64,000 nt of DNA, taken from assembly GCA_003342895.1 (NCBI GenBank), contig PTFA01000092.1:1685279-1749278 (forward strand). Direction: 5' to 3'. Positions 47,733-59,230 of this stretch are shown piece after piece. This DNA is from Casuarius casuarius. Taxonomy: Eukaryota > Chordata > Aves > Casuariiformes > Casuariidae. The first letter of the stretch is position 1. Each line of letters starts with the position of its first letter. The position numbers were made by a program, and so were the translations under genes. The notes under the pieces were generated by a model that did no database searches, was not told the origin of the DNA, and saw nothing but the letters and a program-made list of their open reading frames with translations.

Positions 47733-48300
47733 ATTTTTTTTTTTCCCTTTTTTCCCCTTTTTTTTTCCAAGGGCCTGAGCCAGTAATCCATAGGCTTAAC
47801 GTGGAAAATATGCCTTTGTGGGGCATGTGCGTATGGATGCAAGGGAGGTTGAACGGGCGGGCGGCGGGCGTGTGTCGCCTCGTGCACCCGTGGCGGCTTG
47901 CAGGACCTGCTCCCGTGATGCGTTTTGGGTCGTAGGCTTTGCATTTTGCTGTTTTTCCTCCCTTAAAAAAAGAAAAAATAATGCACGGGCTTTCTGGCTG
48001 TGCAGTTCATTTCCAGCCCCCTCCAAAGGGAGGAGAAATGGTGTTTTGCCGCAATTCCCCCCGGAAGCGAGCAGCCACTGCTCTGAGCACTGCAGGACCC
48101 CGTTATCCCCTCACCTGGAGCGGCTGCTCCTGCAGGAGGTGGCTCGGGAACGAGCGGCCCCAGGAACGCGGGAGGACGCGGGGGCGCGCGGCGGGGGCGA
48201 GCGCGGCGGTGGCTGCTGCGCTCCCTGGCACGTGCGCGGGGGGAGGCTCCTGCCGGAGATTGGCTCAGCGCACGCGGCTCCAGCCCCGCTCCAGCCTCTT

Positions 48301-50670
48301 AATATTCCAGATGTTGCTGGGGAAAAGATAATGTCCTGATCCGGTCTCTTAGAAGCAGCCTGTATTTCTGTATGCCGGAAAGCAGAATGCGAAATACCAG
48401 CATGGTCCAGCTGTGTTGGCTCCATCAGTGTGTGGGCTCAGTTTTTAGGTCAAAAAACATTTTTTCAGTATGCCAGCAAGGAATTTTGGGGCTGGGAAAT
48501 CCAAACAGTTAACTGTGGCTTGTAAATAAAGCTCATCCCTTAACCCAAACCAGTCCTGACCTAGGGAGGCATCATCTTCAAGGGAGCAGAGCAGCTGCAG
48601 GGGAAGATGCACAGAAGGAGCCCGTCCTCTTCGGGCTGGGGCTGTGGATGTGCGTGGCGGGTCGTGGAAAGCGCTCGGTGGAAGGCTGAAAGCTGCACAG
48701 GAATCCCGAAATAGCGTTGCAGAAGATTAAGCAAGAGGTGCTTTCAGAAAGCATTAGTAATATCCTAATACTCCCTTCTATCGTGCTTTTTTGTAGCTCT
48801 TAAGATAGAACAGAAGTGCCTACAAGCAAAATCCAATTCAGAAACTGAGAGGAATAGGGTTTGGTCTCTGCAAGAGTTTTTTTAATGTTTCTATTATCGT
48901 TATCTTAAATTATTCAAAAGTGTCATTTTGAGCTCACGGCGCAGGCACATGCTTTAATAAAAGCACGCGCAGAAGGATCCTCCTCGTCTCCAAGGCCAGA
49001 AGGAAAAACGGGGCGAGTTGTCCTCGCTTCTGCCCTCCGGAGCAGCGAAGGTCCCCAGTCGGCCGGTGTCCCCCAGGGTGGCCCGGCCGAGGAGCAGAGG
49101 CTTGTTCCAGCCAGCTGCTGGGGCAAATTTCTATGATCTGCGGCAAAGTTAGAAAGTGAGGGGTGGTTGGTGCTGGCTGCTTTGTGGAGCAGCATAGCAA
49201 GGCGCAAACTTTCTTTTCCCCTGATTCCCATGCACTGAGTTGCACCAAAGCCCATTCGAAGTCTGTGCAGCGTATGGAGCGCGTGGGGCTCGGGGTGGCA
49301 TCCTGCGTGTTGACTAATGGTCCAAAGACCTGCTGTGGCCAGCGTGGGCGTGAAATTTTCTCAACATCTGCAGCTGCATGTAACAAGATGAGGTTAATCA
49401 GGCTCTGATTCCCTGTCCAACGTGGCGACTGGTTTTCAGTGTTTTGTGTGTGAAAGGGAGAAATCTGCCACCCGCGACCAGGTGTCCAAGACAAAGGCTT
49501 GCGGCTGGATCTCCAAGGTCTTGGGCAGCGTCCGGCCGGCGGCTGGAGCCCGGTCGCTGTGGGCTGGAAGAGGCAGATGGTGGGGGAGATGGTGCCCGAG
49601 GAGGATGGAGGGGCCCAGGGGCCGAGGATTGGGTTTTGAGGATGTTTTTAAATGTGCGGTAGTATATTTATAAAGTGAGATCCACCAGTAATTATAGCTG
49701 CAAGAACTGAGGTGGGAGCAGCCAGAAAGGCTGCTTTAAATCAGCTCTATGAGCGACTGGTAAAGATGGCTTTATCCTGGGAAGCATCAAGGCAAAAGGA
49801 CTCGTAGGATCCGCGAGTGGCAGAGCACTGATGTGAGACGCGGCTTCTGGGGAGGGAGGAAGCAAGAAAAGTGGGTATAAAATATGTACAGCCAATTTCC
49901 AGGGGAAAGTGATAATTCCATCTTTCTAAAAAGGGAGTGTCAGAAACCCTCAAACATGTTTAAGTAGTCCAGATCAAAACACTTTGAAGAGAATCACTTG
50001 TGCAGCCCTACAGACTAGCATTTATTTGAGGAAAAAAAAAAAACAACACAGTAAAAATCGTTTTATTTGTGCAATCATATTTTGTTGATTAAAATTTCCA
50101 GATAGAGTCTCTCTGCTTCCATCTGGTTCAGCTTCGAGAGCTGTGGGTGGTCCATTGAAAAGATATGATCAATTAATTTTGTACGGGGAACGTGCCATCA
50201 GATGTCAACGGCGAGCACCGCGACGCTGTCGCTCGCTCGGGCAGCGCCGTGGCCTTGCTGTCGCCTCTCGGTGCTTTCCTCGGGTCCGAGGGTGGTTTGT
50301 GCTGGTGTAAATGACTGTGTGATGCAGGGAAGTGACGGGCAGGACCCTTCTGCTCCAAAACCATCACAACGGAGAAATGAAATGAAAGGAATGCAAGCCT
50401 TAGTTCTGCCACACGCTCACGCGGGACAGCCCTGAGCTCTGCTCGCAGCACCCACCTTCTGCTCACTCACGAGTCCGTGTTGAAAACAGTCGAGTATTTT
50501 GCTACAGTGTTGGTGGAGCTACAGAAGATTGCAAATATTCGCATGAGTAATTGCTCTGGAAGTTGTGCGGATGGTATCTGGAAATTTCCTCTGGTCTTTT
50601 GTTTTGTTGCAACTGTCCAGTTGGGGAGCAGAAAAATATGCCACAAGTTTGGTGATAAACTACACAGGCA
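48301..50670. other. Unique non-coding DNA
   Basis: No gene or transposon recognised. Mildly GC-rich at 48960-49110 and 49520-49640. An A run at 50032-50043. Frames of up to 186 codons show no domain. Confidence 0.45.
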
Positions 50671-50698
50671 ATTAATGCTCTGAGATCAGAGCATTAAT
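50671..50698. repeat. 28-bp near-perfect palindrome
   Basis: ATTAATGCTCTGA at 50671-50683 is followed by GA and by its exact reverse complement at 50686-50698. That is a 13-bp perfect stem with a 2-base centre. The outermost ATTAAT gives a homeodomain-like site on each side. Pairing stops exactly outside the 13 bp. Confidence 0.95.
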
Positions 50699-50875
50699 AT
50701 TTTCCAACAGAAAGGCGGATGTACTTATGAATATTTTTTTATAATGATTAATTTGACCAGCTCTAATTCTAAGCAAAAATCAGAACAAACCATAACCCAT
50801 GTGAGCAGAGCTTTCTAAAAATGACATGCCTATATAATTTTGATTTGTTCTTACTTCCCTGCTCCTTTTTCCTAG

Positions 50876-50937
50876 TTACTAAAAGCCCCATGAGTCAGTC
50901 CCTGTCAGGAAAAAGAAACCCCCAAACACAAGCGGAG
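50876..50937 (+). other. Best exon-like segment (candidate internal exon)
   Basis: A strong 3' splice signal precedes it (about 28 mostly pyrimidine bases ending TTTTTCCTAG at 50875), and a near-consensus donor follows (GCGGAG|GTAAGC at 50938). The 62-bp segment is open in one frame, with two leading bases, as TKSPMSQSLSGKRNPQTQAE, a Ser/Gln/Lys-rich peptide that I cannot assign. The other two frames have early stops. It contains an AP-1-like TGAGTCAG. No neighbouring exon is recognised, so it could be an alternative exon, a non-coding RNA exon or chance. Confidence 0.3.
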
Positions 50938-52970
50938 GTAAGCATTGGTATTTTTTCTTCATTCTTAGGTTATCAGTGGTTTGGGTTTCTTTAGCTGGAT
51001 TCTCACCTGGGAGTATGACAACATTGTATCTGCTGAGCCCAGAGCTAGTGTTTGCACAGAAACATGCTTTTTTATTTTTATTTTTTTATTGAACATGTAA
51101 AACTAGGGAAATATTCCCTTCCAGATGCGTCCCTTAAAGGTAAGCACGCCAAGCAGAGTGCAGATTTGATGTGGCTGCTCCTTCCACCCAAAGGCTGTGC
51201 AGAAAAGCGTAAGGCACCTTTGCGGGTCCCATTTCACGGCCGGTGCCCTCAGTAAAGCCGCGGCGGGGGGCCGGGGCAAGGGCAGCTCGCTGCCTCGCAC
51301 AGCCTCCCTCGCGCCTTACCTGCGGCGCTTTTGCAGCGAGGCAGCGTGCACGACAATCCCCCTTTGCAATTAAACATGGAAAAATCCCTTCTTTCATGCA
51401 ATTGTTTTTTCTCACCCTGTCAACCCATGACAAAAACAGGGATGAGAAGAGAGAAGGAAAGGATGTGGAGGGAGATGGCGGGGAAAGGCAGGCAGATTAC
51501 CTCCGAACCAGGCAAGTGAAGCGAGGAGGGAGGGAGAAGGAGAACCAGATGCGAATTCCTGAAGCTGCCCCCTGCAAGCAGAGTTCAGGCTCTCTCGCGG
51601 GTGCCGGAGGTCAGGGAGTTTGTGTCGGCACCCTAAAGCAGGCTCCTCTCCCGAGAAGGGCTGGTGCCCCAAGCTGAGGCAGCAGCATCAAGCTACACGT
51701 GCTTCCGAAAGAGCAGCGCGGCCGCGGTGCGTCCTGATGTGTTGTTCTGAGCTCCTGGGGCATCAGCCCCCAAACGGGCAGCTGCTCCTGAGCCTCCCGA
51801 GTGCTATCAATACCAGCTGCCAGGCAGAGTTCAGACTGGGAATAAGGAAGGGATTTGTCTGTCCCAAGCTGCTTTCCATCAGCCGTAGCGTGTCCCGGGC
51901 GGAGAGGCAGAAGGAAAGACATTCTCTGCCGCTCGCAGCACATGGCAGCACCCCGGAGATCTTGGGTTTGGTGGTTTCCTGCTGGAGTTGGCAGGAGGCC
52001 TAGCGCTTGTTTACTGATTCTGAAAGTTCTGGAGAAGGTTGGGGGTTCAGAAAGGTTTGCGTTTTGGTTTGGTGGAGGGGTTGGCTTTTGCAACAAAAAA
52101 ACCTAGCTTCTCCACAGCTAGCTGCAAAATCGTGAATCAGGCAATGTATTTTGTTAAATTGTTCTGCAGAGCAATGGTTTCAGAAAATAAGAGTAGCAAG
52201 AAAGAAAACCCCAGCAAACAATACTTATTTCTGCCATGACGGCTCCACGAACTGAAATTGGGACGTTTTGTTTTGCTGGGTTTGTACGCAGGATGTGATT
52301 GTATCCGGCTGCAGACAAAAAATGCCTGGGCCTTAGAAGGGGAGAGAGGAGCCTGGGGAAGATCCATGTCTGCAGAATCACTGATGCAGGAAGATGCGAG
52401 TGCTGTGTTGTGTCCAGTTGCATCATGTGCAAATCCATCAGCAACTTAAAGAAACAGCAAACTCGGTGCAACCTCTTACCGTGTTTTTTCCATCTGCTGT
52501 CTGATCCACTGGTGATGAATGTTTGGTTTGGCCATCTCATACCTTCAGGAAAGTCTTTATGGGAACTCGTAGGGATTTTTCTTAGCTGAAAAAATAGTCA
52601 GGAATATCTGCACACTTTTGTGGAAAAGCCTCTATTGATGGTTAAGCAGGCACTCTGCACTGTTGCTGTTATCTCATGAAATGTAATATTTTGGTTCGAT
52701 TTTCTTAGTGGAGTGCTGTTTAAAAGTATCGTTTTATCCTGACTCTGCACACCAGTAAGTTAGCTACTGTGTGGGAAACGTAGGCAAACAGTCTCTGCTG
52801 TTTTCTCTCCAGGAAACATTGCTGGGGGGAGACTGTTCCTCTTTGCAATCAGAGACGTGATGTGGTCTCTTCCCAAGAGCCAGCACGGACGGGATTTTGA
52901 GTTTGCTCTGATCTGTAGCTCGTAGGGATTGCAGCTTGGCCTCAGCATCTAGCGTTGGCCTCCGAATTTG
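50938..52970. other. Unique non-coding DNA
   Basis: No gene or transposon recognised. Small CpG-rich patch at about 51240-51350. Frames up to 161 codons lack recognisable features. Confidence 0.45.
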
Positions 52971-52971
52971 G

Positions 52972-53040
52972 GTGCCGGTGTGGGACTCGAATCCATAACG
53001 TGCTGATTGCGAAGTGAAAGAGTTATTCTGTAAAGCTGCT
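52972..53040 (-). pseudogene. Degenerate tRNA-Arg-like relic (tRNA pseudogene or SINE head)
   Basis: On the minus strand, GGATTCGAGTCCCAC matches a T-arm/B-box. Upstream, CACTTCG and AATCAG resemble the anticodon arm of arginine tRNAs, and AGAATAAC resembles their D-loop ATGGATAA region. Spacing is nearly that of a tRNA, and overall similarity to arginine tRNAs is roughly 60% by eye. After CCCAC come seven bases, one discriminator base and CCA. The 5' acceptor strand does not pair and the T-stem is mispaired, so it is not a functional tRNA. It could equally be the head of an ancient tRNA-derived SINE. Confidence 0.45.
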
Positions 53041-55580
53041 TGAGTTCAGTTTTAGTGAGAACTGTCCCCATAAACCCTCGTTTGTGGCTTAGTGTTTTAC
53101 TCTGAACCAAATCCTCCTTTTTACATTGCGAGCTGAATCTCAGGACGCCTGTGGGCCTCCGCAGAGACCTGTCAGCCCTTTCCCAGCAAGGCTCGCAGCC
53201 ACGTCTTGCCCTGCTCGGGGACCGCTTTCATTTTTAGCCTGGTTTTGCTTGGGGAAAGCTGTTCTGTGCTGTCCCGTACAGTGTGTAGGTGTGTCTGTCT
53301 GTCAGTCCCCGTAATATTTTTCAAGCCTGTCAGCTAATTTCAGCCAGATTCAACAGAGAAATCTCAAGCATAATTAATTCCCAAAAGTTTTCCAGTGTGG
53401 GTGATGGAGTAAGAGGAAAGACCTGGTCACTGCATCCCCTGAGGGGAAGGACCAGCACTTTCAGCTGGTATCAGACATCGGAGAAGCCACAAGGCTGATC
53501 TACCTCAGCAGGATACTTTTGAAAAATTGAGCAGAAACACCACCGATTCACTTGTTCACCGTTTGCTTGCTTGCTTATGGAAGGGGTTGTGTTAGCAAAT
53601 GCGCCACGGAGCAATGCAATGCGCGCGGGGCGTTTCTGGGAAGCTTTGGCGTCGCGGGCAGCAGGGGCTCGGCCGGCGCGCTGGTGGGAGCTGCCTCGGA
53701 AAGCAGGATGCTTCCATCTCTCCCTGCCTGGGGACCTCCTCTCCAGGCAGTACAATGTCTTTGCTTGTCAGGATTACAAAAGCCTTCTTTTAATTGGCGT
53801 CTGAAATACAGCTTTAATTACTGTGGATGATTTTGGTATTAATCACCTGGGGAACATGGCTTCAGTCATTGCAGGGGAACACCCATGATTTCAGCAACCC
53901 TTAAGGAGGGTGGGAGAAGGGCTTAACATAAGTCCCCCAAAATGCTTTGCAATAACAACAGGGGCTGTCCTGCGTCCGCTCTGTAGCGGTCATCGGGTAG
54001 TACGTTAACAGCGAGACAAGGGCATTACACTGATATTAGGCATGCTTTGCACCGCTGAGCTTTGCACTAACGCCTGCACAGCGAATGATTTGGGTGAGAC
54101 AAGAAAGAAACGGAGGAACTGTGCGCCGCGGCGGCGGGGGTCCCAGGGCGGTTACACGTCCCCTCCATTGTGCTACCATTTGTGCACGCTGGTATATTGC
54201 TGTAGAAGGGCGGCTGTGTTAGCAAGGGCTGCCCTCAATGGTGGTAATTTGGTTTTGTCATGGTAATACAATGCCAATGCGCTGCAGACACAAAAGTGAG
54301 TTCTGCATGGCTTGGCAAAGAGATTCTTGCCTCGCTGCTGGGCGAGTCCATTGGTTTCTCAATGTTCCTAAGCAGGAATGGGTCAATGGTAATTTTTAGG
54401 AAGGCCGATGCCCCTTGCTGAGCCTGTCTGACTATAAAGTGCTGCACAAGACGTGCGACGTACATAGCATCCTCAGGCTCACAGTGTAACTTGCAGACTG
54501 TTAAAACTGCACAGCAGGAACGAGGACTCTTTTAATCCACTGAATTTGTTGTTTAGCATGACCTGAATAATCCGGTAGTGCTAACGTGATCTTCAGCACT
54601 AGCACTCAACTGCCTGTTATCCCCCTTGAAGCTGCAGGATATCAAAAATATCTGACTGGTTTGCACCAAAGAAAGTTACTCAGGCGACGTCTTTATGTAT
54701 CCTCCTGCTAGACTTGTTTGTCAGCGACATTGTGGCAGGCTATGCTGTTCTTGACCGACTAAGTTTCTGTTTGTGCATGAACTCTTAGGTGGGATGTATC
54801 CTGAACTTGTGAGTTTTTTGTTGACCACAACTGCCTGTTCATCATTGCTTTCTTTGCTGGTGGGAAACAAAAAGCAAAGGAGGGTGTAGCCAGAACAGGA
54901 AAGTCAAAAATGTGTCAGTAACAACCTAGCAGGAAGCTGACTCTTTGCTCCGCGTTGCTGGATGCGTTAAGGTAGAGCCCTGATCGGTGTAAGACGCTAT
55001 AGATGAGAAGCTGTTCCTGCTCACCCAAAGTCGTAGTGGCCATGTGGATGTCTAAGCTCTTCCCACAGTTCAGCATCACCACGATGCTGCCGCAGCACAG
55101 AGGCGATGGCAGGATAGGGACGAACTATGGGATGAAAATGTATGATCTCGGTGGGGGATGTTTGGTTGCATCTTTCTGTGTGTGATAAACCCGCTAAATA
55201 TGTAGTCTTCCTCTCTGATCTGCCTTGAAGAGATATGTGGGAAGGGGAAGACGTTTTGGGGAAGGGTCTCCTGTTACTCCAGAGCTGTATGGTTTTGTCT
55301 GACAAAATCCACCTCGTCCTTCCTATCACTAGCATTGACAGCTCGTCTGGAGTTAGGAGGAGAGCATGTTGGTAAGGCAAACTTTGAAGCCTCGCGTCCT
55401 TAAGAGGGCATCCAAATGCTGCACTGTATAAAGGAGTTGAAATTAGCTCTAAACACCGTTGGCTTCACCTGCTTTATTGAGGCGGGGGAAGGAAAGTGTT
55501 TATAAAGGATGTTTCTTGCAATCACATCAAATCTATTGCCTGCGGAAAGATGTCACCTAGCAAGGCCTGGTAAGACTACG
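53041..55580. other. Unique non-coding DNA
   Basis: A few CpGs at 53600-53700 and 54120-54160. No gene, RNA gene or transposon recognised. Confidence 0.45.
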
Positions 55581-56760
55581 ACTGTCAATCAGAGGGAGGG
55601 TATTGGGGGCCCTGGTCTTGCCTCCCTGCCGCTCCGCTTGGCCGGGGCCTTGCAGCACTGAGCGAGGCCGAGCGTGCAACGAGCTGCTTGGCCCTCGGAG
55701 GACGGCGCCTGGCAAAGGGAGCCAACGGCGCTGACTTTCAGCTCCCAAATGTGCCAGTAACTGAGTTTTTGAAGGGAGAAGTGTGTGCGGGAGCAGGTGC
55801 GGAGCCCAGGCCGCGCGGCCCGGAGAAGGACGCGGGCTCCTCCGCGAAGGGCCTCCCGCGGGATCCGCGACCCTCGGCGCGTCCTCCTCCTCTTGGCACC
55901 GCCGCGTCGATAACATCAGATGAGGGCTTAGCGTTCGGAAACAAAAGGGAGCGGTTAAGCGGGCGTTTAAGCCCTGGAGGCCGTCCAGCTCGCGGGGGGC
56001 GAGCAGCGGGCGCTGAGCGCCGCTCACAAGCAAACTTGGGAAGCGGTGTTGCCGCTCGCGGTGTGCGGCGTGCGGGTGTGCGCGGAGCAGATTGGCAGCC
56101 GCCTGTGCCCGCGGAGGCAGGCTGGGGGCCGCCGGGAGGCTGCTTTGGAGAGGAGCCAGTTGCTCTACGGGCTTGCTGCCACGAGGGGGGTTTATTATTA
56201 TTTTTTCCCTCCCCCTCCCCGCGCCAGCCCCCGAACACGCACTAGCCGGCTGGCAGGAAGAGCGTGCTGAAAAGGATCTGACAGTTTGAACAACACTCGA
56301 TGACTTAGTTTGTTTTCCCTGACTTTGCGCCAGCAAGCAGGTCTACGGATGAAAGACTTTATTAGGCTTTCAACGCCCCTGACACAGGTCTTTCTTTGAC
56401 CTGGGGTACTCGAGAAGAAACGGAAACAACGGGTAACTTTCACGGAGCTGAAAGGCTGCCCGGAAGGGAGAAGGCGGCGTGCGAGCGGCCCCGGGAGGCG
56501 CAGGCCGCCTGCCAGGCGCGGCGCGGCCTGTGGTGAGGGGGGACGGCGGCCTCCGCTGGGCCCGGTGCTCCGGGGAGCCGTGCCGGCTCGCTGCGGCGTC
56601 GGAGACGGTCGTGGAGTAGCCGGCGGTCAGCTCTCGTGGTGTTGCCACGAGTTGGGAAGTGCAGGAAATTCGCACTTGCTCCCCAAACGCCCTCCGGCCG
56701 CTGGCACTTGGCTTGGACCTGAGAGCCGTGGAAGAGACACGAGCGCTGGTGGCATCCACA
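55581..56760. promoter_or_regulatory. Large CpG island
   Basis: CpG-dense over about 55620-56130 and 56450-56740 (for example GGCGCCTGGC, CCGCGCGGCCCGG, GGCGCGGCGCGG), with an AT-richer interval (56180-56440) containing TTTATTATTATT. Long frames on both strands (259 codons minus, 185 codons plus) overlap and have no domains, as expected in GC-rich DNA. Probably a promoter or polycomb-type CpG island; no exon is identified. Confidence 0.6.
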
Positions 56761-59216
56761 AGCAAAATGTAGGACAGGCGGATCCTCCTCCTGCCGCAGC
56801 GGGTGCCGGGGAGTCTGAAAAGGGTCAGAGCCGGTCCCGAGAATCGCCTAAATTATCCAGAGCTCCCGAAACCCCGGGGGCAGACGGAGAATTTCTCATT
56901 AACTGTGTGTGTGATGGATCCTCGAGGAGGCTGGCTGAGGGATGCTAACGAGAAACCAGGAATTAGGCTCTGCTCGTGAAAAACTAAACAAGCCCCTTGG
57001 TGAGGGAAGAGAGCATCCAAGAAACTGCAGGTGCTAAGAGGGAATAGCGGGATGGATGTTAAAAATAAGTAGTTGTACTTGAAGGAGTCCCCTGCTTGGA
57101 GAAGCCTTAAAGAAGAAGAGAGGGGGGGCTTTTTTTCCTTTAGTCTCATAGAAGGAAAAAGATGGCAGGCCAGGTTTGTGGAGCTGAAATAGTTTCACAT
57201 AACCGGAGACCAGATGACTGAGAAACGAGTAATATGGATGCTGGCTTCTCGGTCTTGGAAGAGAATCACAGAAAATGGAGCTGCATCTATTTAAGCCGAG
57301 CTCGGCTGGGGAAGGAGTTTGCATGGTTACAAGCTGCAATGGAGACGGTTCTCCGGAGCTCCCAACAGGCCAGATCCTTCCTCCAACCAAAGCTGCCCGC
57401 CGCTGGCAGCAGAGCCCCCGACTCCGGCGGCTTTGGGAATGGCCCGTTGGTTGGTGGTGGGCACTCAAAATCCACGCGGGGAGCTTGGCTTTGCCTGCTG
57501 TCTCCATTTCCAGCCCCCAGCCGGACTGCTCGCCTCCTCCGTAAGCGGTTCGTCCGTGCAGCCACGTGGGTCTGGCCGCTCGTTACGCTCTTCGCCCAGT
57601 GCAGAAGCAACGCGTGGTCCTTCGCTCCGAGTCTGATGCTCAGTGTGAACTTCTGCTGCTGGGCAGCCGCGAGGAGGTTGACTCGGGCCAGCTTTGCTCC
57701 TGTCCCTGTTGTCCTGCGCCCCGCTGCTGCCTTCGTGTGCGCGTGTGCAGAGGCTGCATGCGCGTTTGCTCTTGTTTCCTTTCTATAGGACTGAATGTTC
57801 TGGGTGATCATGTTATTGTATGTGTCTGGTGAGCCATATGGAAGCTGTGAGGCTTCAGGAGTGCTTTGGGAATATAATGCCAGGAATTGATAATCTCAGC
57901 AGCTCTCCCGTATTGTCACATTGCCTTTGCTGCCATATCCACTTTGTCCCTTTACTCTGTTTGCACCCGTTGCCTGAGAAGCCTGCATTTCCCCGCCACC
58001 TTTGCATACAGTCTTCGTTCTTCCTGGCGTAGAAAGGCTTGGGGAACTGTTATTTGAGGCTCCTCACGATGAAGTAATGCTTCGGGGAGCCCGTTCTGCT
58101 GTCAGTCTGCCTGGGAGGGTCTGTAGCATTAAATAACCCAGCCTCTGCTCAGGAAGATGCAGGTTTTGCAGTGCTATTGTGCGGATAAAAGATGCATTGG
58201 GCTCGCTCTCTCTGTGAAACAGCCTTCAAGTGCCGTAGCGTTGCTCTGTCACCAACGTTATTCTGTGAGCTGGTTTTCTCTAGTTTTTGATTCCAACAAG
58301 TCAACTTGCAAGATGTACAAAGGGTCAAATTGCATCTCTGAGCACTAGCCTGGATTTCCTTCCTTCGGGACATCTGCGACTGCTGCTTTTTCCTCTTTCC
58401 GCACCTTTGGTTCTTCTGTCCTCCTTCCAGAAAACCCACTGTCAGTTGTTTAACAGTTTTGCTAGCAAATTGGGCAGTGGGCACTCTTCCATACTGTGTG
58501 TTTTTCTTCTCCTGCGTTTGAAGAGCCTGTTCTTTTCCTGCACCTGTGGAGCTTGTTAATCTGCAGAAGACTCAGTTCTTTGACTGCAGTCCAAGCCTGC
58601 ACCATCTGAAGCAGACTGCCTCCTCCTGCCCTTTGGATAGGCCTGATCGTATCTTTTGGTCTGGCTCAGCCCTTCGTAAGCAAGGATGGCTTGGAAGAAC
58701 TGGGGTTGGATCACATAAGAGGGATGGACAGCTTGAAAAATTATAATCTCCCCCCCCGCTTTGCTGAGGGGGGATGAAGGGGGGAAGACCATGCTCCTGG
58801 TCTCCTCTCTGCTTTCCTCGCAGGCAGACGTGACCTGCGAGAACGGCTGTACCGCAGAGAGCAGATTGCTAGCTTGGCTGGCATGGTTTTGAAGCAAAAA
58901 TAAACCTCCTAAAAACAAAGCTGACATCTTTTTAAACCTAGAGCCTCAAAGTACTAAGAAGAAGAATAGCCAGTATGACTGATGATAAACTAAGCTGCCC
59001 TGGGGGTAACAGCGCAGTCTCCTCCAAGGTCCTTGTTAACCCGGGGGTTTATAACCCCCCCATTGGACCAGGACATCTCAGTGGCACGGCTGCTTTTAAG
59101 ACTTGGTTTGTTTGATGATACCTGCCTGTGGCCCGGGTTTGGTCTGGAGCAGAGCGATGGAGGGTAGCTGCCTCCTCAGATGAAGGTCAGGAAGAGTGAG
59201 ATCTGTGCGAGAAACC
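56761..59216. other. Unique non-coding DNA
   Basis: A moderately CpG-rich stretch at 57340-57740 carries frames of up to 184 codons without domains. A 7-bp GC hairpin GGGGGTT-TAT-AACCCCC lies at 59043-59059. No gene or transposon recognised. Confidence 0.45.
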
Positions 59217-59230
59217 TTGAACCGGTTCAA
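59217..59230. promoter_or_regulatory. Perfect palindromic Grainyhead-type site
   Basis: TTGAACCGGTTCAA is a perfect 14-bp palindrome centred on AACCGGTT, the consensus of the Grainyhead/CP2 family (GRHL, TFCP2L1). It lies in unique sequence with no gene. Binding is inference. Confidence 0.4.

Larger units (their letters stand above)
46976..48300. promoter_or_regulatory. CpG-island complex, best promoter candidate
   Basis: CpG-dense at 47000-47140, 47560-47700 and 47850-48290, separated by an AT-rich segment (47270-47540). The middle part has an inverted CCAAT box (ATTGG in GCTCATTGGCCCCGCC, about 47679-47694; GGCCAATGAG on the minus strand, a full NF-Y match) next to a GC box. RFX X-box motifs follow within 40 bp. 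No TATA box or recognisable first coding exon was found, so the direction of transcription is open. Confidence 0.55.

Noticed and set aside
55557..56336. 259-codon minus-strand ORF.
   Set aside because: Pro/Ala/Arg/Ser-rich translation of a CpG island, overlapped by long frames on the other strand; no recognisable family.
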